Shown: in pieces, positions 24,220 through 34,116 of the stretch | How the letters are laid out: each line of letters begins with the position of its first letter | Position numbering within the stretch: position 1 is the first letter of the stretch | NCBI RefSeq assembly: GCF_047345415.1 | Contig: NZ_JBLFEP010000002.1 | Coordinates: 806,001-870,000, forward strand | Length of the DNA: 64,000 bases | Direction: 5' to 3' | Source of the DNA: Maribacter_C sp947494565 | Lineage (GTDB): Bacteria; Bacteroidota; Bacteroidia; Flavobacteriales; Flavobacteriaceae | The notes under the pieces: generated by a model | The model's database searches: none | What the model saw: only the letters and a program-made list of their open reading frames with translations | What the model was told of the DNA's origin: nothing | Made by a program: the position numbers and the translations under genes

Positions 24220-25575
24220 ATGAAGAAGCTATTGTTATCATCTATAGCATTTGTTTTTTTGCTCACAAGTTGTGGATCGAAAACAAAAGGAGAGCTAGTC
24301 GGGGCCCAAGGAAAAAAGTGGTACCCTGAAAAGCCTTACGGTATGGAACTAATTCCCAGAGGTTCCTTTATCATGGGTAAGGCCGAAGAAGACCAGGCTA
24401 AAGTTCTCAACGCCCCTACAAAGACAGTTACCGTACGTTCCTTCTACATGGATGACACGGAAATTACCAATAGTGAATACCGTCAATTTGTCGAATGGGT
24501 ACAAGATTCCATTGTAAGAACGCGTTTAGCCATTCTTGCGGATGAATTGGGATTAGGACCTGAAGATGGAGGAATTGGTGACTTCGCATTCCAAGATGCC
24601 GATACCACCAAAGCGTCGGTCTATGACAAATACATGTTGGATAATTATGCAGGGATGGGTGAGACCGGTTTCGAAGGTCGTGCACTGAACAAAGACGAAG
24701 ACTTGGTTTGGGATACTTCAGAATATCCAGATGAGTACTATACGGAGGTTATGGATTCATTGTACATTCCTGAAGAGGAATCATACAACGGCCAACGTAC
24801 CGTTGATGTAACAAAATTGAAATACAAGTATAGCTGGATGGATATCGAAGCTGCTGCCCGATCTAGAAACGGTAGAAGAAAAGATTTTATCCGTCAGGAA
24901 GAATTGGAAATCTATCCGGATACCACGGTTTGGATCCGAGATTTCGAATACTCGTACAACGAGCCTATGCACAACGATTATTTCTGGCATGATGCGTATA
25001 GCGATTACCCGGTTGTCGGAATCTCTTGGAAGCAAGCGCAGGCGTTTTGTAACTGGAGAACGAAATTTAAGAACGATGACCAAAAGAGTCGCGGAAGACA
25101 ATTCGTAAATAAATTCAGATTGCCAACGGAAGCGGAATGGGAATATGCTGCGAGAGGTGGCATCGAAGGAGGAACTTACCCTTGGGGTGGCCCTTATGTG
25201 ATCAGTGACACAGGATGTTTCATGGCCAACTTCAAACCGCAACGTGGAGACTATGCTGCCGATGCAGCCTTGTATACAGTGGAAGCGAAGTCTTATGAGC
25301 CGAACGATTTCAACTTGTACAACATGGCAGGTAATGTTTCGGAATGGACAAACTCAAGTTACGATCCAAGTTCATACGATTATGTATCTACCATGAACCC
25401 GAACGGGGGCGATGGTGCGAATTCCAGAAAAGTGATCCGAGGAGGGTCTTGGAAAGATGTCGCCTACTTCCTTCAAGTTAGTACACGAGACTATGAATAC
25501 GCTGATTCGGCACGTAGTTATGTAGGTTTTAGAACCGTACAGGACTATATGGGCGAAGAAGATTCAACACAATAA
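24220..25575 (+). CDS. gldK: Type IX secretion/gliding lipoprotein GldK
   Basis: The 451-residue lipoprotein has the lipobox VFLLTSCGSK (Cys19). It has an FGE-sulfatase fold, with GMELIPRGSFIMGKAEEDQA opening the domain, MDDTEITNSEYRQFVEWV, VVGISWKQAQAFCNWR, RLPTEAEWEYAARGG, and the closing GGSWKDVAYFLQVS with VGFRTVQDY. In GldK this fold is structural, not sulfatase-activating. GldK forms periplasmic rings with GldN beneath the outer membrane as part of the T9SS. It is first in gldKLMN, 190 bp ahead of gldL. Confidence 0.96.
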   Translation: MKKLLLSSIAFVFLLTSCGSKTKGELVGAQGKKWYPEKPYGMELIPRGSFIMGKAEEDQAKVLNAPTKTVTVRSFYMDDTEITNSEYRQFVEWVQDSIVRTRLAILADELGLGPEDGGIGDFAFQDADTTKASVYDKYMLDNYAGMGETGFEGRALNKDEDLVWDTSEYPDEYYTEVMDSLYIPEEESYNGQRTVDVTKLKYKYSWMDIEAAARSRNGRRKDFIRQEELEIYPDTTVWIRDFEYSYNEPMHNDYFWHDAYSDYPVVGISWKQAQAFCNWRTKFKNDDQKSRGRQFVNKFRLPTEAEWEYAARGGIEGGTYPWGGPYVISDTGCFMANFKPQRGDYAADAALYTVEAKSYEPNDFNLYNMAGNVSEWTNSSYDPSSYDYVSTMNPNGGDGANSRKVIRGGSWKDVAYFLQVSTRDYEYADSARSYVGFRTVQDYMGEEDSTQ

Positions 25576-25765
25576 AAAAAACAAAATAAAATACACCGAA
25601 TTGGGTATTGCATTTCGTAGATGTTCTATCTAATTTTAGAAAGCTTAAATACATTCCCGAACATTCGGGGTCCAAATACAAAATCCAAATACATCCGGGT
25701 AACGACGGATCAAACGTTAAACCAAATACTTATTATTAACATTAAATTTTAAATTAACTTTTATT

Positions 25766-26416
25766 ATGGCACAGTCAAAATCAACAAAGAAACTATTCAA
25801 CATGGCCTACGGCCTTGGAGCATCGGTAGTAATTATTGGTGCATTATTTAAAATCCTTCACTGGGAGTTCGGACCACTAAATGGTGGTATTCTTCTTGCG
25901 ATAGGTCTTATTACGGAAGCGCTTATTTTCGCTATTAGTGCATTTGAACCGGTAGATGACGAATACGATTGGTCTTTGGTATACCCAGAGCTTTCCGGAG
26001 GTGCATCTCAAGGTAGAAGCAATGAACTTGCGGAGATCAAAGAAACTGAAGCTTCCTTATCTGCTAAATTAGACGACCTACTTAAAGAAGCCGGTGTTGA
26101 CGCAAGTCTTATGGAAAGCTTGGGTGACAGTATCAGAAACTTTGAAGGTGCTGCTAAAGGTATCGCCCCTACAGTTGATGCTATGGAATCTACTAAGAAG
26201 TATTCTGATGAAATGGTTCAGGCTGCCGCTCAAATGGAGTCTTTGAACAGCTTATATAAAGTACAGTTAGAGAGTGCTAGCAAACAAGCTTCTGTCAATG
26301 AAGAAGTTGTTCAGAATGCAAGTGCTTTGAAAGACCAAATGGAGTCTTTGGCTACCAACCTTTCTTCATTGAACGGTGTATACGGTGGTATGTTAACTGC
26401 AATGAATAGAAACTAA
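25766..26416 (+). CDS. gldL: Type IX secretion/gliding motor protein GldL
   Basis: The 216-residue inner-membrane protein begins MAQSKSTKKLFNMAYGLGAS and has two membrane helices, about 15-30 (VVIIGALFKILHW) and 36-58. The conserved FKILHWEFGPLNGG lies between them, and the glutamate in TM2 (GLITEALIFAISAFEP) is the proton-pathway residue in GldL motors. A long cytoplasmic helical tail follows (80-216). With GldM it forms the proton-driven rotary motor powering the T9SS and gliding. It follows gldK after a 190-bp leader holding a small CCCGAA/TTCGGG hairpin near 25653. Confidence 0.97.
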   Translation: MAQSKSTKKLFNMAYGLGASVVIIGALFKILHWEFGPLNGGILLAIGLITEALIFAISAFEPVDDEYDWSLVYPELSGGASQGRSNELAEIKETEASLSAKLDDLLKEAGVDASLMESLGDSIRNFEGAAKGIAPTVDAMESTKKYSDEMVQAAAQMESLNSLYKVQLESASKQASVNEEVVQNASALKDQMESLATNLSSLNGVYGGMLTAMNRN

Positions 26417-26474
26417 TTAGAACTTTAGTTAAATAACCCCAAATCAAATATTAATTAAAATCTAATTAGAAAAC

Positions 26475-28043
26475 ATGGCAGGAGGAAAAGCAACACCACG
26501 TCAGAAGATGATCAACCTTATGTATTTGATCTTCATCGCGATGTTGGCCTTAAATATGAGTAAAGAAGTTCTAGCTGCATTCGGTTTGATGAATGTTAAG
26601 ATGGAAACTTCTAACGCAAAGACTACCGCAAGCAACGATTTGTTTTTGGAAAGTCTTGGAACCAAAGCTTCTGAAGATGCAGCCAAGTACGATAAACTGT
26701 ACAAAGATGCACAGCAGATAAAAGCAATGTCTCAAGAGTACTATGACTACCTACAGTCACTTAAAGATGGTATGCTTGAAGGCGTTGAAGACCCTACGGA
26801 TTATACAGTAATGGATAAATCGGATTTTTTGGATGGAAAGTTCTTCCAAGGAGACAATTTGACTCCTGAAGGTGAGGATTTCTTGAAGAGAATCAACGAT
26901 TACCGTGACGGTGTAATCGCAATTTTACCAGCTTCCATGAAGGAAGTAAAAGAGAATGTGCAAGCACGTTTTCAAACGGGAGATGAGAACGGTAAGGAAA
27001 CAAACCGTAGCGGTGAAAAAGTTGATTGGATCAACTATCACTATGAGCGTTTTCCATTAGTAGCTTCTTTGACAAAATTGACCGCCTTACAGGCCGATAT
27101 CAAGTCTACTGAAGAAGATGCTTTGAAATCGATGTTGGCCGGTGAATTGACCGAGCAGGTTTCTTTGAAGAACTTTGCGACATCACTTTCAGCTTCTAAA
27201 TCCGCTTTCTATAGTGGAGAGAAGTATGATGGAAAGATCATCATCAGTAAAACCGATAACTCTTCTACTCCTGTAAGAGCTGAATTGACTCTTGATGGTA
27301 GAAAGATGACCGCAGGTAAAGATTATAAACTTGAAGCCGGTGGTATCAAGTTATTGATCGGTGCAGGTGCACCTGGTGACCATGAAGTTGCTGGTAACAT
27401 GTACTTCAAGCAAGACGGTGAGGAAATCGAAGTTCCTGTGAAGAATTCCTTCGCGACAATTTCGAAGCCGAATGCCGCTTTGATCGCTGCTGATAAAATG
27501 AATGTAGTGTATCGTGGTGTTTCTAACCCGATGTCTATTTCTATCCCTGGTATTCCTAATAACAAGGTTAGCGCTTCAGCTACTGGTTTGAAGAAAAGAC
27601 AGGGTAGTAACTATATTATGAACCCAGGTAAAGGTAGAACGGTTACGATTACCGCTTCAGGTACTTTGCCAGATGGTCAGCGCGTATCTTCTAAATCTGA
27701 ATTCAGAATTAAGGATATTCCAAGACCTTCAGGTTCTATCAGTAAGCAAACAGGTAGTTTGAAATTACCTCGTAAAAATGTTGAGATCGCCACAGTTGGC
27801 GCTATGTTGGAAGACTTTGATTTTGACTTGAATCTGAAAGTTGGTGGATTCAAATTTAAAGTGCCAGGTCAACCTACAGTTAGCGTTAACGGCAATAAAT
27901 TGAACGGTCAAGCAAAATCAGCTTTGAAAAGAGCGAAGCGCGGTGATGCAGTTCAGATCTTCGATATCAATGCGTATATCACGAATAACAAAAGCTACAA
28001 ATTGAAAAAGGTATCTCCGGTTGTTGTGGAGATAACAAATTAA
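26475..28043 (+). CDS. gldM: Type IX secretion/gliding motor protein GldM
   Basis: The 522-residue protein starts MAGGKATPRQKMINLMYLIF, giving one N-terminal membrane helix (about 10-32). A large periplasmic part follows: helical domain (about 40-225), then beta-domains (KSAFYSGEKYDGKIIISKTD, NVVYRGVSNPMSISIPGIP, FRIKDIPRPSGSISKQTGS). GldM dimers reach across the periplasm and link the GldL motor to the GldKN ring. Length and domain order are normal for the family. It starts 58 bp after gldL and 51 bp before gldN. Confidence 0.97.
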   Translation: MAGGKATPRQKMINLMYLIFIAMLALNMSKEVLAAFGLMNVKMETSNAKTTASNDLFLESLGTKASEDAAKYDKLYKDAQQIKAMSQEYYDYLQSLKDGMLEGVEDPTDYTVMDKSDFLDGKFFQGDNLTPEGEDFLKRINDYRDGVIAILPASMKEVKENVQARFQTGDENGKETNRSGEKVDWINYHYERFPLVASLTKLTALQADIKSTEEDALKSMLAGELTEQVSLKNFATSLSASKSAFYSGEKYDGKIIISKTDNSSTPVRAELTLDGRKMTAGKDYKLEAGGIKLLIGAGAPGDHEVAGNMYFKQDGEEIEVPVKNSFATISKPNAALIAADKMNVVYRGVSNPMSISIPGIPNNKVSASATGLKKRQGSNYIMNPGKGRTVTITASGTLPDGQRVSSKSEFRIKDIPRPSGSISKQTGSLKLPRKNVEIATVGAMLEDFDFDLNLKVGGFKFKVPGQPTVSVNGNKLNGQAKSALKRAKRGDAVQIFDINAYITNNKSYKLKKVSPVVVEITN

Positions 28044-28094
28044 TAACTATAAAATTTCCGGGTTGGCTTGCAAAGTCGGCCCGGTTACTTTTAA

Positions 28095-29009
28095 ATGATT
28101 GGAAAAATGAATTGGAAGAATGTTTTAATAATCGGAGCGGTTAGTTTACTACCTGCTTCTATGTTGGCTCAAGCGAACATTTTAAATGCCAAAAAGCCAG
28201 AAGAGATCGGTGTGAAAACCGAAGCTCAGAAGGCGTTGGATAACGATGCTCCCCTAGAGTATGGTTATGTCGATGATCGTGATATCTTATGGTCAAAGAC
28301 CGTTTGGGAAGTGGTTGACCTTGATGAACGTGTAAACTTTCCATTGTACTATCCTACCGATACTATTGATATAGGTTCTGATAGAAGATCATTGTACGAT
28401 GTTTTGATTAAGAACATCAGAAATGGCAAGCTAGAAGACGTTTATGTTGATTCGTACTTTACGGAAAAGAGAAAGTTTGCAGACTTAAGTTCGACACTGC
28501 GCAAAGTGGATACCTTGGAATATGGGTATGAACAAATCAATGCAGGTGAAGCATTGTCTCCTGAATATGTGATGGAGCGAGAGCTTTCCGCAGCGGATAT
28601 CGAGGAGTACCGCATCAAAGGTATCTGGTACTTTGACAAGCGCCAGGGTGAGCTGAAGTACAGACTTCTGGGTATTGCACCTGTCGCCCCTGATGTGAAC
28701 TTCATCGATGATGAGTCAATGGACCCGGCTGATGCCAAAGTTGAGCTTTTCTGGGTTTGGTACCCTAGTGCGCGACAGATGTTGCACGACGCGAAGGTAT
28801 TTAATCAACGCAATTCCGCTCAACCGATCTCTTTTGACATGCTGTTGAACGCGAGACGTTTTAATGGTGTTATCTACAGAGAAGACAATGTTCACGGTGA
28901 CCGAAAGGTAAACGATTACATTGCCGATAATGCCTTGTTTCAATTATTGGAGGCCAAGAGAATAAAAGAGGTTATCCGAGATAGGGAACAAGATATGTGG
29001 GCCTATTAA
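28095..29009 (+). CDS. gldN: Type IX secretion/gliding protein GldN
   Basis: The 304-residue protein has a signal peptide (NVLIIGAVSLLPASMLAQA). It carries the GldN/PorN core: EYGYVDDRDILWSKTVWEVV, NFPLYYPTDT, RRSLYDVLIKNIRNG, IKGIWYFDKRQGELKYRLLG, VELFWVWYPSARQML and ARRFNGVIYREDNVHGDR. GldN joins GldK in the periplasmic ring. An ATG 12 bases in (28107) is an equally good start. This completes the gldKLMN operon, and a hairpin terminator follows. Confidence 0.97.
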   Translation: MIGKMNWKNVLIIGAVSLLPASMLAQANILNAKKPEEIGVKTEAQKALDNDAPLEYGYVDDRDILWSKTVWEVVDLDERVNFPLYYPTDTIDIGSDRRSLYDVLIKNIRNGKLEDVYVDSYFTEKRKFADLSSTLRKVDTLEYGYEQINAGEALSPEYVMERELSAADIEEYRIKGIWYFDKRQGELKYRLLGIAPVAPDVNFIDDESMDPADAKVELFWVWYPSARQMLHDAKVFNQRNSAQPISFDMLLNARRFNGVIYREDNVHGDRKVNDYIADNALFQLLEAKRIKEVIRDREQDMWAY

Positions 29010-29042
29010 GCCTTAACGATTAACATTCCAATTCAAGATATT

Positions 29043-29066
29043 GAGCCGCATCATAAGATGCGGCTC
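29043..29066 (+). terminator. Rho-independent terminator after gldN
   Basis: GAGCCGCATC (29043-29052) and GATGCGGCTC (29057-29066) form a 10-bp stem with an ATAA loop, followed by TTTCTATT. It ends the gld operon 34 bp after gldN. Confidence 0.88.
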
Positions 29067-29180
29067 TTTCTATTATACGTGGTTTTATGAACCGTAGGTC
29101 CTCTATCAAAAAGGGCGCTGTATTGAATATTACCCTAGTGTTCTTCTCAAGTCGTACGAACGAAGTAGTACCTTTGTGCT

Positions 29181-30236
29181 ATGGTAGACTACCTCGTAAT
29201 CGGTCTTGGCCTTGCCGGAATATCCTTTTGTGAACAACTCGAAGATCACGGCAAGACCTTTCACGTGATCTCGGATGATTCGCAAACTTCCTCTTCGGTC
29301 GCTGGTGGATTATACAATCCTGTTATTCTTAAGAGGTTCACCTTGGCGTGGAAAGCAAATGAACAACTTGAACTGGCGTTGCCATTTTACGCAAAGCTAG
29401 AAAGGAAACTTGGAATCTCGCTGGATCATCGTCTTGAAGTAGTTCGGAGATTCGGTTCTGCCGAAGAACAGAACCTGTGGTTCGAGGCGATGGATAAACC
29501 CTTTTTGGGCACGTTCTTATCGCCCGAGGTCCATTCGAATACAAATGTTCATATTGAGGCGCCCCACGGCTTCGGTACCGTGTTTAAGACCGGTAGAATA
29601 GCAACGGACCAATTGCTTCTAAGTTATTCGCAGTACCTAAAGGAAAAAGAAAAATTGACCTCCGAGTCGTTCAACTACGATCTTTTGCAGATCAAGAACG
29701 AGTCGATTTCCTATAAATCGATAACAGCGCGAAATATCGTTTTTGCCGAAGGTTTTGGTTTAAAAGGAAACCCCTATTTCAACTACCTGCCTTTACACGG
29801 AAATAAGGGCGAGTATGTCATTATCAAGGCGCCCGAATTGAAGGAGCGAAAGGCGATTAAATCGAGTATTTTCTGTATTCCGTTGGGAAATGACTTGTAT
29901 AAGGTCGGCGCGAATTATGATCGCAATGATCTTACCAACAGCCCCACTGAACAAACCAAAGAAGCGCTTTTGAAAAAGCTGGAGCGATTCATTACCTGTG
30001 ACTACAAAGTAATAGATCAAGTCGCGGGGGTGCGGCCTACCGTAGTAGATAGAAGACCCCTTGTAGGAAGACACCCCACTGAGCCTAATCTGTACGTGCT
30101 GAATGGTTTTGGTTCACGGGGCATATTGATTGCCCCATACGTAGCACCGCAATTGTATCGAAATATCGAACATCAAATTCCCTTGGAAGCCGAAATCGAT
30201 TGTGCTCGCTTTGAAAGAAAATGGTTTAAGAGGTAG
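29181..30236 (+). CDS. FAD-dependent oxidoreductase, DAO family
   Basis: The 351-residue protein has an N-terminal dinucleotide fold, VDYLVIGLGLAGISFCEQLE (GxGxxG as GLGLAG), and SSVAGGLYNPVILKRFTLAW follows. Near the C-terminus come the DAO-type GVRPTVVDRRPLVGRHP and LNGFGSRGILIAPYVA, where FAD would close. It resembles glycine/D-amino-acid oxidases and MnmC-like domains. The substrate cannot be deduced. No signal peptide is present, so it is cytoplasmic. Its stop overlaps the convergent DUF983 gene by 11 bp. Confidence 0.88.
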   Translation: MVDYLVIGLGLAGISFCEQLEDHGKTFHVISDDSQTSSSVAGGLYNPVILKRFTLAWKANEQLELALPFYAKLERKLGISLDHRLEVVRRFGSAEEQNLWFEAMDKPFLGTFLSPEVHSNTNVHIEAPHGFGTVFKTGRIATDQLLLSYSQYLKEKEKLTSESFNYDLLQIKNESISYKSITARNIVFAEGFGLKGNPYFNYLPLHGNKGEYVIIKAPELKERKAIKSSIFCIPLGNDLYKVGANYDRNDLTNSPTEQTKEALLKKLERFITCDYKVIDQVAGVRPTVVDRRPLVGRHPTEPNLYVLNGFGSRGILIAPYVAPQLYRNIEHQIPLEAEIDCARFERKWFKR

Positions 30237-30615
30237 TTCCGGCCGCTTCCTTATCGTAACTGAAAAAGAAGTTGATCCAGATATTTCGCGATAGACGAAT
30301 GATGACCGGCATGAATACGATCATAGTGGTTACAATGGCTATAAAGGTCGTAATCAAACTAGAACCTAGTAAAAGTCTTGCAATGACAAAGGCAGCTACC
30401 GCAAACGCAATTCCAACCGCATAGCTGACATACATCGCACCGTAGAAAAAAGAAGGTTCTATTTTATATTTAGTGTCACAGTTCGAGCAACGTTCGTTCA
30501 TTTTGAAAAGATGGCCTGGCTTATATGGGTTGTTGGCCACATACATAGACTCTTGATGGCATTTGGGGCAACTTCCTGTTAAAATACTGTAGAGTTTGTT
30601 TCCTTTTTTTAACAT
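30226..30615 (-). CDS. DUF983 family membrane protein
   Basis: The 129-residue protein starts at MLKKGNKLYSILTGSCPKC. Longer frames upstream run across the divergent ABC-F promoter and are not credible. Two CxxC pairs (SCPKCHQ and RCSNCDT), a likely zinc ribbon, precede two membrane helices (about 66-85 and 90-112). It ends with ISRNIWINFFF-like residues. DUF983 proteins are small inner-membrane proteins of unknown role. It is divergently transcribed from the ABC-F gene with a 64-bp gap and overlaps the FAD oxidoreductase gene by 11 bp at its 3' end. Confidence 0.88.
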   Translation of the reverse strand: MLKKGNKLYSILTGSCPKCHQESMYVANNPYKPGHLFKMNERCSNCDTKYKIEPSFFYGAMYVSYAVGIAFAVAAFVIARLLLGSSLITTFIAIVTTMIVFMPVIIRLSRNIWINFFFSYDKEAAGTTS

Positions 30616-30679
30616 TTGCAAAGCTTTGTTCAAAAGTACTGATTCAAGCCGTTTTTTAATGTAACAATCGTCACAAAGA

Positions 30680-32593
30680 ATGCTAAATATCCATAATCTT
30701 TCCGTCTCATTTGGTGGGGAATATCTGTTTGAGGAAATATCGTTTCGATTGAACGGTGGAGACCGTGTGGGTCTCATTGGAAAAAATGGAGCGGGCAAAT
30801 CGACCCTCCTAAAATTGCTTTCAAAAGATATGCCACTGGATTCGGGAACCATTGCCATAGAGAAGGATGTGAAAATCGGCTTTCTTCGTCAAGATATTGA
30901 TTTTGAACAGGGGAGAACGGTCTTGGAAGAAGCATACCAAGCCTTTGTGGAAATCAAGGCACTTGAATTGCAACTTGATGAAATCAACACCCAATTGGCC
31001 GAACGTACCGATTACGAAAGTGAAGGGTATAATCAATTGATGATAGACCTCAGTGATGTGACGCACCACTATGAAATTTTGGGCGGATATAATTATCAAG
31101 GGGAGACCGAAAAGATTCTTCAGGGCCTTGGATTTAGGAGAAACGACTTTGAGAAAAAGACCGATACTTTTTCCGGTGGTTGGAGAATGCGTATTGAATT
31201 GGCGAAGCTACTGTTGCAAAATAACGATGTACTGCTGTTGGATGAACCGACCAATCACTTGGATATTGAATCGATTATTTGGCTTGAGCAATTTCTTCGT
31301 AATTATTCCGGGGCGGTGGTCATTGTTTCGCATGATAAAATGTTCTTGGACAATGTGACCAATCGTACCATTGAAATATCCCTAGGGCGTATTTATGATT
31401 ACAACAAGCCGTATTCGAAATATTTGGTTTTGCGAAACGAGATCAAGCAGCAACAATTGAACGCCCAAAAGAATCAAGAAAAAGAAATACAACAAGCGGA
31501 ACGGTTGATCGAGAAGTTCAGGGCAAAGTCGACCAAGGCATCTATGGCGCAGTCACTCATCAAGAAGTTGGATCGAATCGAGCGCATTGAAGTCGATCAA
31601 GACGATACGAGCGTGATGAGTGTTCGGTTTCCTATTTCCGTTACGCCGGGTAAGGTCATCGCGGAAATCGAAGGACTATCAAAGAATTATGGGGATAATC
31701 ATGTTTTGAACAACATCAACCTCCTGATTGAACGGGATAGCAAAACAGCCTTTGTGGGGCAAAATGGACAAGGCAAATCCACACTGGCCAAGATTTTAGT
31801 AAAAGAGCTGGATTATGAAGGGCATTTTAAATTGGGGCATAATGTACAACTGGGGTATTTCGCTCAGAATCAAGCGGAATATCTAGAGGGTTCAAAAACG
31901 GTATTGGATACGATGATCGATGCGGCCAACGAAAAGAACAGAAGCAAGGTTCGGGATATTTTGGGTTCTTTTCTATTTCGGGGAGATGAAGTAGATAAGT
32001 ACGTCAAAGTACTTTCAGGGGGTGAACGTAACCGCTTGGCACTGGCGAAGATGTTGTTGCAACCCTTTAACGTGTTGGTTATGGATGAGCCTACGAACCA
32101 CTTGGATATAAAATCAAAGCACGTTTTGAAACAGGCCCTTCAAAATTTTGAGGGAACCCTGATTCTTGTTTCCCATGATAGGGACTTTCTTCAAGGCCTT
32201 ACCAACAAGGTGTATGAATTCAAGGACCGAAAGATAAAAGAATATCTTGGTGATATTGATTTCTACCTGGATCAGCGAAAGGCTGAAGACTTTAGGGGAA
32301 TTGAAAAAAAGACCGAATCCAAGGCCATCAATGAAAAGGCTGAAAAGAAACCCAATAGTTTTGAGGAGCAGAAGAAACAGAAGTCTTTGAAAAACAAATT
32401 GGGAACAATTGAAGGCGATATCGCATCCTTGGAAAAGGAAATCGCTGAAATTGACCACCAGCTTCTCATGGATTATGATGCGACTATTGCAGCGCCAGAC
32501 TTTTTCGATACGTATCAGAAAAAGAAAAAGAAATTGGAGGAACAAATGAAAAAATGGGAGCAATTGAGTATTGAACTGGATAATATTCAATAA
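30680..32593 (+). CDS. ABC-F family ATPase
   Basis: The 637-residue protein has two fused ABC domains and no membrane segments. Walker A motifs are GKNGAGKS (about 33-40) and GQNGQGKS (about 360-367). The signature loops are FSGGWRMRIELAKL and LSGGERNRLALAKM, and the Walker B/switch strings are LLLDEPTNHLD and LVMDEPTNHLD. A charged linker (about 245-300) separates the domains, and a lysine-rich coiled-coil tail (about 545-637) follows. ABC-F proteins act on the ribosome; the tail resembles Uup-type proteins. A resistance role is not supported by context. Confidence 0.93.
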   Translation: MLNIHNLSVSFGGEYLFEEISFRLNGGDRVGLIGKNGAGKSTLLKLLSKDMPLDSGTIAIEKDVKIGFLRQDIDFEQGRTVLEEAYQAFVEIKALELQLDEINTQLAERTDYESEGYNQLMIDLSDVTHHYEILGGYNYQGETEKILQGLGFRRNDFEKKTDTFSGGWRMRIELAKLLLQNNDVLLLDEPTNHLDIESIIWLEQFLRNYSGAVVIVSHDKMFLDNVTNRTIEISLGRIYDYNKPYSKYLVLRNEIKQQQLNAQKNQEKEIQQAERLIEKFRAKSTKASMAQSLIKKLDRIERIEVDQDDTSVMSVRFPISVTPGKVIAEIEGLSKNYGDNHVLNNINLLIERDSKTAFVGQNGQGKSTLAKILVKELDYEGHFKLGHNVQLGYFAQNQAEYLEGSKTVLDTMIDAANEKNRSKVRDILGSFLFRGDEVDKYVKVLSGGERNRLALAKMLLQPFNVLVMDEPTNHLDIKSKHVLKQALQNFEGTLILVSHDRDFLQGLTNKVYEFKDRKIKEYLGDIDFYLDQRKAEDFRGIEKKTESKAINEKAEKKPNSFEEQKKQKSLKNKLGTIEGDIASLEKEIAEIDHQLLMDYDATIAAPDFFDTYQKKKKKLEEQMKKWEQLSIELDNIQ

Positions 32594-32756
32594 TAATCGC
32601 CACGATGTAGATTATTTTTTACAACACTTTTCCTGTATTTCACAACAAATCAAGCCCAATTTGGCATAATTCATCGATACTATTTGCAATATATACTAAA
32701 AAACTCGTTTATTTGTAAGGTAATTCTTATAAAATAATGAATTAGTACATAAATAG

Positions 32757-33644
32757 ATGAACAAACTGGTGTACATAGGCATAGTGTTGACAGCGTTGAA
32801 TATTGTCTCTGGAAAAGTACCGGCAATAGAAAAGCAGGCGCTCATCGACTTATATCACAATACGCAGGGCGAATACTGGAAGACTACCTGGGATTTATCG
32901 AAAAACGTTTCCGACTGGAGCGGTATTGAATTGGAAAACGAGAGGGTAGTCACTATAAGTTTAATGAACAATAACCTCTCTGGTGAAATCCCTAGTTCGA
33001 TAGGAAATTTGAAAAATCTGAGAGTTCTCAATCTCGCTTTCAATGCTATTGGTGGAACTTTACCAGAAGCCATTGTCGAATTGAAAGGCTTGATGGTATT
33101 GCGACTTGCTAAGAATAGGTTGGTCGGCAGCATTCCCGAAAACATAGGACTTTTACAAAACCTCGTCGTCTTTGACCTTTTTAGCAATGGCATTAGCGGC
33201 GAAATTCCAGAAGAGATAAGCGATTTACGGAAATTAAAGGTGATATCCCTTTCGAACAATAAAATTACAGGAGTGATACCTGATGCTTTAGGTACCCTTA
33301 AATCCCTTGAACGCATAGAATTGGGAGATAATAGGATTACCGGAGCTGTACCTAAAGCGCTGGGTAAACTATCGAAACTGAACATGCTCGTATTGTCGCA
33401 CAATGAGTTAACGGGCAGGTTTCCCATGGAAGTATTCACAATAGCGAGCTTACGAGTGGTACAGCTGCAGAACAATAACTTTGATAAAAACCATTTAAGA
33501 AAGAATATCCCGGCTAAAATGGATCTCGCACTGTTCGAATTTGACGATATCCGTGACGGAATCGATAAAAAAGGGCTGTACGGACCCTATTCGGATCGAA
33601 AGGTTCGTATGGCCGATACCAAATTCGCTGAAGACCATAATTAA
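32757..33644 (+). CDS. Secreted leucine-rich-repeat protein, paralogue A
   Basis: The 295-residue protein has an N-terminal signal-like segment (LVYIGIVLTALNIVSG). A cap domain follows (KQALIDLYHNTQGEYWKTTW.. VSDWSGIELENERVV), then about seven repeats of 24 residues of the plant-specific LRR type (LxNNxLSGEIPxxIGNLKNLRVL; also LAKNRLVGSIPENIGLLQNL and LSNNKITGVIPDALGTLKSL). It ends with VRMADTKFAEDHN, a tail shared with the paralogue at 34117. No T9SS C-terminal domain is evident. LRR surfaces bind proteins or glycans; the ligand is unknown. Confidence 0.9.
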   Translation: MNKLVYIGIVLTALNIVSGKVPAIEKQALIDLYHNTQGEYWKTTWDLSKNVSDWSGIELENERVVTISLMNNNLSGEIPSSIGNLKNLRVLNLAFNAIGGTLPEAIVELKGLMVLRLAKNRLVGSIPENIGLLQNLVVFDLFSNGISGEIPEEISDLRKLKVISLSNNKITGVIPDALGTLKSLERIELGDNRITGAVPKALGKLSKLNMLVLSHNELTGRFPMEVFTIASLRVVQLQNNNFDKNHLRKNIPAKMDLALFEFDDIRDGIDKKGLYGPYSDRKVRMADTKFAEDHN

Positions 33645-34116
33645 TAGTAGGGATATGAAAGTTGAAGAAATGAAAAAATAAAACTGGTGTTGGCCAAAGA
33701 TTAGCCAAATGGGGCATTTAAGGCTGAGTTTGGCCAATTAACCAGATTTTGAAAAGATCCTAAACTTAAGGTGTCGCTTTTCATTTGTTTTGATCAGCTT
33801 CAACAAGTAAGGTGAACGACCCTTGGTCTCATCGAAAGCAATACCAAGAAATGTTGATGATTAATTCAGAAAGTGTTTAACGTAAAGGAAGTAGTAATTC
33901 TTTTTTCTAGTTAGTAGTTTGGTTTTGGGGGGTGCGAGAGTGCCCCTCATTGGGTTTTAGGAAGTTGAAGTAAATTTCTTCAAAATTTTATCAGAAAAGG
34001 GGAAATTGTTCGTTAGAAGAATACAATTTCTATGAGAAGAACCCAAACCAAGGGGCAAAAGTTGAGATTTTATAATGATTAAAAACCGACCGATCTTATA
34101 GACAAATGCCATTAGC
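33645..34116. other. Gene-free spacer between the two LRR genes
   Basis: This 472-bp stretch has no convincing reading frame. It contains TTGGCCAA-type strings at about 33686-33697 and 33729-33738, and a GGGGTGCGAGAGTGCCCCTC inverted repeat near 33929-33948. I see no RNA gene. The likely use is as promoter or leader of the second LRR gene. Confidence 0.6.
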
